Source: Hyphomicrobiales bacterium (GTDB lineage: Bacteria > Pseudomonadota > Alphaproteobacteria > Rhizobiales > Ancalomicrobiaceae). Taken from it: a DNA stretch of 64,000 bases. Positions 15,555 through 24,267 of this stretch are shown one piece after another. Location: the NCBI GenBank assembly GCA_021286855.1, contig JAJTBO010000021.1:1-64000 (forward strand), given 5' to 3'. The position numbers and the translations under genes are program-made. Position 1 is the stretch's first letter. Every line of letters begins with the position of its first letter. A model generated the notes under the pieces. It had not been told where the DNA came from and searched no databases. It saw only the letters and a list, made by a program, of their open reading frames with translations.

Positions 15555-16574
15555 TCACGTCGCCATCTCGAACAACCGCGCCACCATCGTCTCCGGCGAG
15601 ACCGCGTCGCGCTCCCCGGACCGATAAAGGCCGAGATCGTCGAAGATCCGTTCGCAGATGAGCGACCAGGCCTCCTCTTCGCTCAGCGTCCGGACATGGG
15701 CGGCGTCGGCGTCGACGTCGCCGCCCTCCATAAGGAAGGCCCCGTCGTCGACGACGAGACGGCTCCAACTCTCCCGATTGCTGGAGAGGCTCAAACCGCC
15801 CATCGCGCGGACCCGATCGAGACAGAGCGCGCGCGCCTCGTCCATCGAAGCCGGTCGCGGCGGCGATGGTTTCGGCTTCGGCGGCGAGAGGAGCCGTTCG
15901 ACCCGGCTGATCAGCATCCCGGAATAGTCGTCGGACGGCGTCGGAAATTCGGTGGCAGGATGGGCTCCGAGCCGGATTTCGGAAATCCGCTGCGCCCAGG
16001 TGTGCCAGAGGTTGACCCAGCCGCAGAGCTTCGCCTCGAAGTCGGGATGCAGCGCGAGCCCGCTCGAGCCGAGGAAGTCGAGCCCGAAGACCGCTTCCTT
16101 CGGCGCGAAGTCGGCGCGCAACACGATACGGTCGGGGTGAGCGAACGCCGGGCGCGGCGTCTCCCCCCACGGCGGCCACAGCCGCGCCGAAGCCTCGTGA
16201 TCGATCACGTCGGCATGGACGACGTGCGGCACGACGACGAAGTAGCGCTCGGGCAGCGGCTCGGATCGCCCCCGCATGAAGATGTCGGCTTCGTGGAAGT
16301 CGACCGGCGGATCGGCGAGCGCCTTCCTCATGCGATCGACCAACGTCTCCGACCACAGATGGAGACCGCGGTCGTTCGCCGGGATCGACGGCAGGAACGC
16401 CGCCCCCTCGTCACCGACGAAGGCCGGCCGCATGCGACGCGGGCGCTCCCGGTCCCGGCCCGTTCCCAGGTCCGAAGGGAGCGTCCCCTCGAGGAGCTTC
16501 AGCTCGATGTGCGGATCGGGCGGCGTGGCCGGTCCGAGGACGAGGAAGTCGGGTCGGCCGCGAACTTCGGTCAT
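15555..16574 (-). CDS. Uncharacterised protein, resembles DUF1629/Imm11
   Basis: A 339-residue soluble protein, last gene of the TMEM43 block. Residues about 70-190 run LHLWSETLVDRMRKAL, YFVVVPHVVHADVIDHEAS, DRIVLRADFAPKEAVFGLDF and LALHPDFEAKL, an order recalling DUF1629, a family used as immunity proteins in polymorphic toxin systems. The likeness is by pattern only and modest. A Pro/Lys linker (PPKPKPSPPRP) separates a C-terminal part of about 90 residues. Its start overlaps the stop of the upstream gene as ATGA, showing operon membership. No toxin is recognisable nearby. Confidence 0.6.
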   Translation of the reverse strand: MTEVRGRPDFLVLGPATPPDPHIELKLLEGTLPSDLGTGRDRERPRRMRPAFVGDEGAAFLPSIPANDRGLHLWSETLVDRMRKALADPPVDFHEADIFMRGRSEPLPERYFVVVPHVVHADVIDHEASARLWPPWGETPRPAFAHPDRIVLRADFAPKEAVFGLDFLGSSGLALHPDFEAKLCGWVNLWHTWAQRISEIRLGAHPATEFPTPSDDYSGMLISRVERLLSPPKPKPSPPRPASMDEARALCLDRVRAMGGLSLSSNRESWSRLVVDDGAFLMEGGDVDADAAHVRTLSEEEAWSLICERIFDDLGLYRSGERDAVSPETMVARLFEMAT

Positions 16575-17791
16575 GGCGTCGTCCCCGCTCCGCTCGTCGG
16601 CGCGCGGCTCGCCGTCGCGAGCGGCGGCGGCGGCACCTGCCCGGCGGGCCGACCGCCCCGTTTCACCAGGGCCGTCGCCGTGCCGCCCCGACCCTGGACC
16701 TCGTCGACGATCGTCGCGGCCGCCCGAAGGTCGGCGAGCGGCAGGACGGCGGCGCGCGCGCCGTCGGCGTTCGCGATCGTCAGGGTCCGACCGGCGAGCA
16801 TCGCGTCGAGCGTCGCGGCGAGACGCAGCGGCGGCGTCTCCCAACGCCGCGCTCCATCCGTCGCGACGATCCGCACCAGACCGTCGCCGGTTCCCGGCAG
16901 CGGCTTGCCGTCGATCGCCGGGCGTGGCGACGCAGCGGTCGTCCCCTCCGCAGAGGCGGGCAGAACGATCGCGATCCCGACCGGCGCCGCCGGGCCCGCC
17001 GCGCGGCGAATTTCGACGCGCCCGCCCGCGGCCTCGGTCGCGACGACGCAGGCGCGGAGCGCGTCGCAGTCGACCGCCCATCCGGCGATCCGCCGCGCCA
17101 CCGGGTAACCCGCCGAAACCGCGGCGACGAACGGCCGGCGCTTCGCCCCGGTGTGCCGCAGCAGAAACGAGATGTCGTGATCGAAGGAACGGGTCTGCGG
17201 ATCGCCGTATCGCCGCTCGGCGAGCGCGGCGACCCGCGCCGCGCCGTCGACGTCGCCGCCGACCTCGAGCGCATGGGCGAGGATCGCCAGACCGGTGACC
17301 GACTGATCGGCGTCGTCGGTCGCCAGGAGACCGTTCCAGGCCGCGCCGGCGGCGATGTCGTAGAAGGCCTCGCGCGCGAAGAGATCGGGCCGGACGAGCT
17401 TGCCCTTCGCCCCGAGATGGCCGTCGCCCATCTCGATCGCGATCTCCGCCATGGCGAACCATTCCCAGGGCGCATGTTCCAACGCCGCGCGCATGCCCGG
17501 GGCCTCGAGCGCCTCCTCCCAACCGGCGAGACGCTTCGGATCGGCGAGGTGGTCGACGTTCTCGATCGCGGCGGCGTCGCGCCGCCCGAGCCGTTCGGTC
17601 GCTGCGGTCATCGCCGCGACGAGCCCCTCGCCGCGCGCCGCGATCCGAGGCCGCGCCGAAAGAAGCTCGGCGAGATCGCCGCGTCGGCCGCCCTCGGCCG
17701 CGCCGAGGGCGGTCGTCACGACCGCCCCCGCCGCCATCGCCGCGATCGCCAGCGTCGTCGCCCGCCGCGAAATCGACGCCGCGCCCGTCAT
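16571..17791 (-). CDS. Secreted or anchored protein with a DUF1176-like C-terminal half
   Basis: A 406-residue protein with an N-terminal hydrophobic segment (TTLAIAAMAAGAVVTTALGAA) acting as signal or anchor, then a helical domain to about 210. The second half (AGWAVDCDALRACVVAT to about VDEVQGRGGTATALVKRGG) lines up by eye with the first half of the DUF1176 protein encoded at 45543-46571 (GGWKVACDAPVCRASLP to its LGR segment). The end is Pro/Ala-rich. It overlaps both neighbours by ATGA, so it is translated together with the TMEM43 homologue and the DUF1629-like protein. Function unknown. Confidence 0.65.
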   Translation of the reverse strand: MTGAASISRRATTLAIAAMAAGAVVTTALGAAEGGRRGDLAELLSARPRIAARGEGLVAAMTAATERLGRRDAAAIENVDHLADPKRLAGWEEALEAPGMRAALEHAPWEWFAMAEIAIEMGDGHLGAKGKLVRPDLFAREAFYDIAAGAAWNGLLATDDADQSVTGLAILAHALEVGGDVDGAARVAALAERRYGDPQTRSFDHDISFLLRHTGAKRRPFVAAVSAGYPVARRIAGWAVDCDALRACVVATEAAGGRVEIRRAAGPAAPVGIAIVLPASAEGTTAASPRPAIDGKPLPGTGDGLVRIVATDGARRWETPPLRLAATLDAMLAGRTLTIANADGARAAVLPLADLRAAATIVDEVQGRGGTATALVKRGGRPAGQVPPPPLATASRAPTSGAGTTP

Positions 17792-18996
17792 GCCGCGACC
17801 TCCGCGGCGGTCGCCGCCGCGGCCCGACGCTTTCTGGCCGCAAACCAGGCCGCGCCGCCGATCGCCGCGCCGACGGCGATGATCGCGCCGCCGATGAGCG
17901 GCCGAACGGCGAGCCACGCGAGACCGATGGTCAACGGCGCGAGCGCCGCGGTGAGCGCGAAGGCGACGAGGCCGGTGGCGAAGCGGGCGATCGAGCCGAC
18001 GAAGGGGATCACGTCGCCGATCACGCCGACCAGCGCGAACATCACGTTGAACCCCACCAGCATGGCGAAGACGCCGCCGGCCCGGAAGATCCAGGTCATC
18101 GTCGCGTTCGCCTGTTGCGCTTCCTCGAACATCGCCGCCGCCGGCACGTCGCCGTCGCGGATCAGGAAGATCGAGCGGCCGTTCGACGAGGTCCAGGCGC
18201 CGAGGTCGGCGCCCGCGTCGGCCGCCACGATCGAGGCCCGGTCGGCGGTCGCCGCCTCCCAGGAGATGCGCAGATCGCCGATCTGCGGCCGCGCCGGCTC
18301 GTATCCGAAATAGGCCGTGCCCTGGGCGACGCGCACCGGCAGCTGCGTGCCGATCTGCGCGGCGATCGCCTTGGCCTGCGTCTCGTCGAGCGGCAGTTTC
18401 CGCGTCTCGCCGATCGATCCGATCTCCGCGCCCGCGACCCCCCAGCTGCGCTCGCCGGCGACGAGGCTCCGCTTCACGGTGAAGGTCTCGCCCTCGACCG
18501 GCAGAGGCGGGTTCTGGTGGCCGCTCGGCTGGGCGAACTGGCCCGAATCGATCGAGTTCTTCGACCAGCCCCGCGAATAGGAATAGGTCGTGACCGTCTC
18601 GGTGCCGCCGCCGAGCTTGTTCTCGGTCTTGCTCTTCTTCTCCTCCTTCCACTGGTACATCTCGACGACGCGGACGAGCCGCGTGGCGTTCGTCGGCGTC
18701 GGCGGCGCGGCGAAGGCCGGATCGCTCGGCACGGGACCGACGATCTTGCCGCCGACATGGACGAGACGGCCGGCGGTCGGCGCGCCGCCCGGCGCATGAC
18801 CGTTCGCGTCGAGCGTGATCACAGCGCCCGCGCCTTCGGTGAGGGCGCGCGCGGTCGTCACCGCCCGGTTCTCGTTCCAGGCCAGCACGCCGATCGAGAC
18901 CACCACCACCAGGAAACCGCCGACGACGCCGGACAGCGCCTTGGTCAGCCGCTTGCCCCAGGATTCGTTCGTGACTTCGACGAATTGATCCGACAT
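17788..18996 (-). CDS. TMEM43 family membrane protein
   Basis: A 402-residue protein with one N-terminal membrane helix (ALSGVVGGFLVVVVSIGVLAW, followed by NENRAV, a family hallmark), a long extracytoplasmic domain (about 45-290, including YSYSRGWSKNSIDS) and three or four C-terminal membrane helices (VFAMLVGFNVMFALVGVIGD and on) ending in basic residues. This layout matches TMEM43/LUMA. Bacterial TMEM43 genes have been linked in genome surveys to conflict and membrane-stress systems; the role here is unknown. Starts 10 bases after the secreted-protein gene and overlaps the next gene. Confidence 0.85.
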   Translation of the reverse strand: MSDQFVEVTNESWGKRLTKALSGVVGGFLVVVVSIGVLAWNENRAVTTARALTEGAGAVITLDANGHAPGGAPTAGRLVHVGGKIVGPVPSDPAFAAPPTPTNATRLVRVVEMYQWKEEKKSKTENKLGGGTETVTTYSYSRGWSKNSIDSGQFAQPSGHQNPPLPVEGETFTVKRSLVAGERSWGVAGAEIGSIGETRKLPLDETQAKAIAAQIGTQLPVRVAQGTAYFGYEPARPQIGDLRISWEAATADRASIVAADAGADLGAWTSSNGRSIFLIRDGDVPAAAMFEEAQQANATMTWIFRAGGVFAMLVGFNVMFALVGVIGDVIPFVGSIARFATGLVAFALTAALAPLTIGLAWLAVRPLIGGAIIAVGAAIGGAAWFAARKRRAAAATAAEVAA

Positions 18997-19006
18997 GTCG
19001 CTCTCC

Positions 19007-19573
19007 TCACCCGCGCCACGGCGTGGCGATGCCGGCCGGACGACCGTCGGGCCGTTTGGTCAGCTCGTCGAAATAGTTGCGGCCGTCCGAGCCCGGAATG
19101 TCGAAGCGCGGCATCATGCAGGACGCCAGCACCCGATCGTCCTTGCCGTCGGCGGAGATCAGCACCACCGAGCCCCGCTTCCCCGGACGAACCTCGTAGC
19201 TGCGCATCTGGACGTGGTCGCCCGACCCCGGCAGTCCGTTCTCGGCGCGGATCTCGATCGACGCCCCCTTTTGCGACACGACCGTCGAGGTTCCCAGCGT
19301 GGCGTAATAGACGCCGGTCTTCTGGATCTCGGCGAGCGACTGCAGCCGGCGTCCGATCCACAAGCCGTCCTCGTAGACGACCAGCGGCATCGCCCAACAT
19401 TGCTTCGACGACGTCGTATTGATCAGCTCCGCCTCCGAATCGCTGCCGCGATACATCGTGTAGATGCCCGGCGGAATGCGCCCCGGCTCGCCGGCCGCGG
19501 CCGCGGTCGGCGCGCCCCCTCCCACCGTCGCCGCCACCGCGGCGACGCACAGGCCGATCGATCGCAGATCCAT
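19007..19573 (-). CDS. Secreted protein of unknown function in the TMEM43 operon
   Basis: A 188-residue protein with a signal peptide (SIGLCVAAVAATVGGGAPTAAAA). The mature part (IPPGIYTMYRGSDSEAELIN, GVYYATLGTSTVVSQKG, GSVVLISADGKDDRVLASC) reads as a beta-rich domain with one Cys pair (QCW and ASC) that could form a disulfide. No family recognised. It is first of four closely packed minus-strand genes leading into TMEM43. Confidence 0.65.
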   Translation of the reverse strand: MDLRSIGLCVAAVAATVGGGAPTAAAAGEPGRIPPGIYTMYRGSDSEAELINTTSSKQCWAMPLVVYEDGLWIGRRLQSLAEIQKTGVYYATLGTSTVVSQKGASIEIRAENGLPGSGDHVQMRSYEVRPGKRGSVVLISADGKDDRVLASCMMPRFDIPGSDGRNYFDELTKRPDGRPAGIATPWRG

Positions 19574-19638
19574 ACTTTCGCTCCTCCCTTCGCTTCGAGC
19601 CGTCCGAGCCGACCTTCTCGCCTCGGTCCCGGCCTCGA

Positions 19639-20358
19639 TCAGATCTCCCGCGCCACGGAGACGTCCGCGGCCTCTCGAACTCTTGCCGCCGCCATCCAGC
19701 CGATCGGCGAACGATGCAGCTTCACCGCCATTTCCGCCCGGCCGGCGGTGCCGGTCTTGGCGTAGGCCTGCGCCAGATGGGTGCGCACCGTGTGGATCGA
19801 CACCGACAGGCGGCGGGCGATCGCCGCCGGGGTCTCGCCCCGCATCACGCCGAGCGCCGCCTGCGCCTCGCGGCGGGTCAGGCCGAAGCACCGCGTCATC
19901 GCCTCCGCCCGCGCCGTCTCCGCTTCGCCGTCGCGCAACACCACCAGCCCGGCCGGATCGCCGAGGAGACGGCCGAGGCGATCGAGCGCGCGCGGTCGAA
20001 GGAACACCCCGACCGGCCGATCGCCGAGGACGAGCACGGTTCCCTCGCGCTCCGCGCCCCCCTCGAACACGGCGCTCTCGACCAGGATTCGACGCGTCGC
20101 CGCCGCGATCGTCGAAGCCGGATCCGAACCGTCGACCGAGGCCGCCAGGGCGGCGCGATAGCCCTCGCTCGCCCACGACGGACGGCCGTACCGATCGACC
20201 AGCGCGCACGCCATGCCGAGAAGGCCGAGCGTCTCCGCCCACACCTCGCCGAGCGCCGATCCGATCTCTTGCGAGACGACCGCGACCTCGGCGGCCGCCG
20301 CTTCGTCGGGGCAGGCGTACGTCTTCGTCGATTTCGCAGGTTCGATGCCGTCGTCCAT
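19639..20358 (-). CDS. LuxR-type HTH transcriptional regulator
   Basis: A 239-residue regulator. The C-terminal HTH (about 160-220, LTRREAQAALGVMRGETPAA then SIHTVRTHLAQAYAKTG) is of the LuxR/FixJ class; the N-terminal part (GLLGMACALVDRYGRPSWAS) looks like a PAS-type sensor with no recognised ligand. The start at 20358 has only a weak binding site; a few upstream GTG codons are alternatives. It lies 65 bases before the TMEM43-type operon and in the same direction, so it is a candidate regulator of it and of the divergent hydrolase-fusion gene, which has a related sensor plus HTH layout. Confidence 0.8.
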   Translation of the reverse strand: MDDGIEPAKSTKTYACPDEAAAAEVAVVSQEIGSALGEVWAETLGLLGMACALVDRYGRPSWASEGYRAALAASVDGSDPASTIAAATRRILVESAVFEGGAEREGTVLVLGDRPVGVFLRPRALDRLGRLLGDPAGLVVLRDGEAETARAEAMTRCFGLTRREAQAALGVMRGETPAAIARRLSVSIHTVRTHLAQAYAKTGTAGRAEMAVKLHRSPIGWMAAARVREAADVSVAREI

Positions 20359-20471
20359 GTCGCACCCGAGGTGATCATCGACGACATGCTGCCCGTCGCG
20401 GGCGCGGCGCGCATACACCACGGAGGGGATGCGTATCCCCTTCGTATCCGCTTCGCCCACATCGGCGGACG

Positions 20472-21008
20472 TCACGGCGATCCGGCGGCCCGATGTTCGT
20501 CGAGCCAACCCTCGATCCGGTCGCGCACCCGTTCCGCGAAACCGCCGCCTCGACGCAGATGGAAGATCGGCAGACGCCGCCCGTCGACCAGCGTCAGCAT
20601 CGGCCGCGAAGCGTCGATCCATCGCGGCGACGACCAGCCGGCGCTCTCGAAGGTCGACCGAACCCGACGGCGCTCGACGATGACGCCGCCGACCTCCGAC
20701 AAGGCGATGCGCGTCGTCTTCCGACCGAGGAGCGAACGACGGGAAAGGGTCACGCCTTCGACCGGATGAAAGATCGCGCGCTCGACCCGCCCGTAGTGGA
20801 GGAGCGCGACGAAGAACGACAGCGAGAGCCCGCCGAACAACGCCGCCCCGGCCGGTTGGGGATAGCGACCGGTCAGAAACGACGCGCCGGCCGCCGCCGT
20901 GGCGACGACCGCGATCGGCAACGTGATCATGAACAACCAGGCCCGTCGGGTCAGAACGAGAGGCGCCGGGCCGGCTTCGCCGGTCCGCTCGGTCGGTACG
21001 CTGCGCAT
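20472..21008 (-). CDS. Membrane protein with PH-like cytoplasmic domain
   Basis: A 178-residue protein with two adjacent membrane helices (LFMITLPIAVVATAAAGASF; ALFGGLSLSFFVALLHYG) and then a beta-rich domain (VEGVTLSRRSLLGRKTTRIA, VGGVIVERRRV, PMLTLVDGRRLPIFHLR) and a C-terminal helix. This order is typical of small bacterial PH-domain membrane proteins, though I cannot name the family. First minus-strand gene after the divergent promoter region 21009-21170. Confidence 0.6.
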   Translation of the reverse strand: MRSVPTERTGEAGPAPLVLTRRAWLFMITLPIAVVATAAAGASFLTGRYPQPAGAALFGGLSLSFFVALLHYGRVERAIFHPVEGVTLSRRSLLGRKTTRIALSEVGGVIVERRRVRSTFESAGWSSPRWIDASRPMLTLVDGRRLPIFHLRRGGGFAERVRDRIEGWLDEHRAAGSP

Positions 21009-21170
21009 CGGCTCTCCCCTTCGTCGTCGTGCGGACGTCGCTCGAACGCGATCGCAGGATCGCCGGCGGACGCGCCGCCGTCTTCATTCGAATGAAGGAG
21101 GCTCTTGCCAGTTTGGCTCCTGCGCGTCCTGATACCGTCAGGGAAGAGGACGAAGGGAGAGAGAGGCGGC

Positions 21171-22958
21171 ATGACGAAGGAGAACGGCGAGGTCCCGTTG
21201 GTCGATCAGCAACTGCGATTCGCCCCGGAACCGCACCAGTTGAACGCCGCCGGCGAGATCGACCCCGAGACCGATCTGGAGCTCGTCGCCAACACTTGGC
21301 GCGCCATCGTCGATCAACACGCCTTCGAGACGATGATCGCCAGCTGGAACGCCAAGCTCGACGCCTGCGACGACCGGGACGACGGCCCGTCGAACCTCTC
21401 CGGCCCGCTTCTCACCCAGCTCGCCGCCGCGCGCCGCACGCTGGAGATGCTCGACATTCCCGCCGAGAACGATCCGCTCAGCCGCGCCGTCCAGGAAGTG
21501 CCCGGCCCCGCCGTCGTCCTGGCGCCCGACGGACGCATCGTCACCACCAACGTCGCCGGCGCCCGCGCCTTCGGCGGACGCCAGGGCATGTTCTTCTCGT
21601 CCGATCTGATCGATCCGTGTTCGCGCGCCGACTTCGCCGCCCTGCGCAAGGCCGCCAACACCCGCGGCAATCGCTCGCAGGCGATTCTGCGCATCCATCC
21701 GGCCGAGGACGTCGAACCGACCTTCCTGGCGGAGGCCTATCTGGTCGCGGCCGGCCGCGGCGACAAATCCTACCTCGTCCTGCGCTCGCTCGAAGTCGAA
21801 TGGACGGCGGATGCGGGGCGGCGCCTCGCCGACGCCTTCGGCTTCAGCGAGGCCGAGGTGGAGGTGGCGCGCCTGTTCTACCGTCTGCGCGACAACGAAG
21901 CGGTGGCGCGCGAGCGCGGCGTCTCGGTGCTCACCGTCCGCACCCAGATGAAGGCGATCCAGGCCAAGGCCGAAACGCCGACCCAGCTCGAGCTGTTCCG
22001 CCTGCTGGCGCTGGTCGCGAGCCGCGCCGTCATGGGCGAGCGCGGCCGGGTCGCCGGCTGGCGCGATCCGCTCGGCCGCGAGGAACGGCTGACCCTCTCC
22101 GACGGACGGGTCGTCGCCTGGACCTGGATGGGCGCCGAGGACGGCGTCCCGGTGGTGATGTCGCGCGGCATTCCGGTCGGATATCTGCTGCCGGAAGCCG
22201 AGGAGGCGCGGCTGCGCGAGGCCGGGATCACCCTCTTCGCGCTGTCCCGACCGGGCTACGGCAACTCCACGCTCGACGGCGACATGCCGGCGCTCGACGA
22301 CAATCTCGCCTGTCTGCGCGCCTTCCTCGATCACCGGATCGCCGACCCTTGCGTCGCGGTCGGACTGTCGAACGGCATCGTCCCGCTCTTGGCCGAACAG
22401 ACGGCCAACCCGGCGCGGTTCACCACCCTGATCTCGATCGGCTACACCGGCGTCCTCGACCGCTCCGGCATGCACCGCCTGCCGCCGATCCCCCGCACCA
22501 TGCTGCGGCTGGTCGACGTCATGCCCTGGCTCGTCGAGCTGATCGCCAAGTCCGGCCACCGAATGATGCAGCAATACGGGGTCGACTGGTATCTGGAGCG
22601 CGCCTACCGCAATCGCCCCTGCGACATGGCGACCTGCGCCGACCCCAACGTCGTGCCCTTGCTGCGCAGCGCCAGCGCCCATCTGTTGATGCAGGGGCAC
22701 ATGACCTTCGTGCGCGACCTGCAACTGATCCGCGCGCCGATCGACGCCTCGATCGAAGCGTTGACGATCCCGATGAAGGTGCTCGCGCCGATGGAGGACG
22801 GCGTCTTCGACGAGGCCCGCTACCGGCGACTGGAGCGGCGCAACCCCCTCGTCGAGGTCGAGCCGGCGCCCAGGACCGGCGAGCTGATCTACTATCAGAA
22901 CTCCGCGCTCGTGGTCGATCACGTCATCCGCGCCGTGGCGGCGACGCGCGCCGGCTGA
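21171..22958 (+). CDS. PAS-LuxR HTH-alpha/beta hydrolase fusion protein
   Basis: A 595-residue protein joining a regulator and an enzyme. Residues about 95-210 look like PAS (VVLAPDGRIVTTNVAGARAF); about 223-285 are a LuxR-type HTH (FGFSEAEVEVARLFYRLRDN then VSVLTVRTQMKAIQ); from about 300 an alpha/beta hydrolase, with nucleophile Ser400 in GLSNG, and a terminal His584 (VVDHVIRAV); the acid is probably an Asp near 545. The catalytic set appears intact. GAGAGGC precedes the ATG by a few bases. Encoded divergently from the LuxR and PH-like genes. The ligand or substrate is unknown; it may sense what it hydrolyses. Confidence 0.82.
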   Translation: MTKENGEVPLVDQQLRFAPEPHQLNAAGEIDPETDLELVANTWRAIVDQHAFETMIASWNAKLDACDDRDDGPSNLSGPLLTQLAAARRTLEMLDIPAENDPLSRAVQEVPGPAVVLAPDGRIVTTNVAGARAFGGRQGMFFSSDLIDPCSRADFAALRKAANTRGNRSQAILRIHPAEDVEPTFLAEAYLVAAGRGDKSYLVLRSLEVEWTADAGRRLADAFGFSEAEVEVARLFYRLRDNEAVARERGVSVLTVRTQMKAIQAKAETPTQLELFRLLALVASRAVMGERGRVAGWRDPLGREERLTLSDGRVVAWTWMGAEDGVPVVMSRGIPVGYLLPEAEEARLREAGITLFALSRPGYGNSTLDGDMPALDDNLACLRAFLDHRIADPCVAVGLSNGIVPLLAEQTANPARFTTLISIGYTGVLDRSGMHRLPPIPRTMLRLVDVMPWLVELIAKSGHRMMQQYGVDWYLERAYRNRPCDMATCADPNVVPLLRSASAHLLMQGHMTFVRDLQLIRAPIDASIEALTIPMKVLAPMEDGVFDEARYRRLERRNPLVEVEPAPRTGELIYYQNSALVVDHVIRAVAATRAG

Positions 22959-23097
22959 GCGCCGGCCGGCGCGAATTTGTGCGAAATCCGCATCCGAAGT
23001 TTCAGGTTTCGAAAACCCTCCGTCGCGATCCGACTTGATTTCCTCCCGGTTCGAGCGGCTTCATCGAGACTTCGGGACGAGGTGGGATCATTCCGGC

Positions 23098-24201
23098 ATG
23101 CCGATCGAAGCAACGTCGTCGTTTTCTGAGGACCTCGCGCAGGTCGCGGCCAAGATCGCGGCCGATCGCAATCTCGAGCCCGACTTCTGCGAGCGCCTGA
23201 CCCGCGCCCTCACCCAGTTGTGGGACGTGATCGCGGAGCAGATGCAGGACGACGACCGAGCTCGTTTCGATTCGATCCTGGTCCGCGTCGTCCCCACCAC
23301 CTCGGTCGGCGCCCGCATCGAACTGTCCGACAGCCTGGCGCGATCGCCCGCCCCCCCGCGCGGCGTCCTGCTCGTGCTCGCCCATGACGAGATCGCCGTC
23401 GCCGGACCGATTCTCCGCCTGTCGCCGGCGCTCGCCGACGAAGATCTCATCGACATCGCCCGCCGGTGCGGCGTGACCCACATGGGCGCGATCGCGGAAC
23501 GGACCGACCTGTCGCTGCGCGTCACCGACGTCCTGGTCCTGCGCGGCGACGACCGCGTCCGCGCGATCGTCGTCGCCAACGCCGGCGCTCGGCTCTCCGA
23601 CAAGGCCTTCGCTCGCCTTTCGTTGCAGGCCCGCGACGACGGCGCCGTCGGCCTGGTGCTGATCGCGCGCGCAGATCTGCCCGAACTGGTCGTCCGCTTC
23701 CTCCAGTCGAACGGCGGCCCCGAAATCCGCCGCGCCCTGATCGAGCGGGAGAACCGTCCCCGCCCCTCGGGGGTCGCCGAACAGGTCGCCAAGTCGATCC
23801 GGCGCACCGAAGACGGCTGGCTCGAGCACTATGACTTCGACGCCGCCCGCGCGATCCTGCCGCGTCTCGCCGAGGCGCGCCATCAGGTCGATCCCTTCGT
23901 CCGCCGGCTGGCGCAACAGGACCGTTTCCCCGAACTGGTGATCACCCTCGCCGAGATCGGCGGCCTGCCGCTCGACGCCGTCAAGCACATGCTGGTCTCG
24001 GTCGACACCGATCCCTTCGTCAAACTGGCCCGCGCCGTCGGCCTGAAGGGCGACACCGTGCAGGAGATCCTGATGGTCGGCCCCTGGCTGCATCGTCTCG
24101 ACGCCCGCAGCCGCGAGGCGGCGATGCTCGCCTTCCAGACCACCGACGCCGACGAGGCCCGCGCCCGCGTCCGCCGCTGGGCCGACGGCGAGCCGCATTG
24201 A
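23098..24201 (+). CDS. DUF2336 family protein
   Basis: A 367-residue, mostly helical protein of the alphaproteobacterial DUF2336 family, whose HEAT-like helices repeat (ALADEDLIDIARRCGVTHMG; ARLSDKAFARLSLQARDD; LPRLAEARHQVDPFVRRLAQ). No membrane segment or catalytic motif is visible. I start it at ATG 23098, behind GAGGTGGGA; an earlier TTG at 23035 would add 21 residues. A scaffold or regulatory role is usually suspected for the family; the neighbours give no further hint. Confidence 0.8.
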   Translation: MPIEATSSFSEDLAQVAAKIAADRNLEPDFCERLTRALTQLWDVIAEQMQDDDRARFDSILVRVVPTTSVGARIELSDSLARSPAPPRGVLLVLAHDEIAVAGPILRLSPALADEDLIDIARRCGVTHMGAIAERTDLSLRVTDVLVLRGDDRVRAIVVANAGARLSDKAFARLSLQARDDGAVGLVLIARADLPELVVRFLQSNGGPEIRRALIERENRPRPSGVAEQVAKSIRRTEDGWLEHYDFDAARAILPRLAEARHQVDPFVRRLAQQDRFPELVITLAEIGGLPLDAVKHMLVSVDTDPFVKLARAVGLKGDTVQEILMVGPWLHRLDARSREAAMLAFQTTDADEARARVRRWADGEPH

Positions 24202-24267
24202 GCTCGATTGCCTCGCTCGCATCGGCGCGGCTAGGATGAGGCTTCCCGCCGCCGGAATCGCTCCTCG

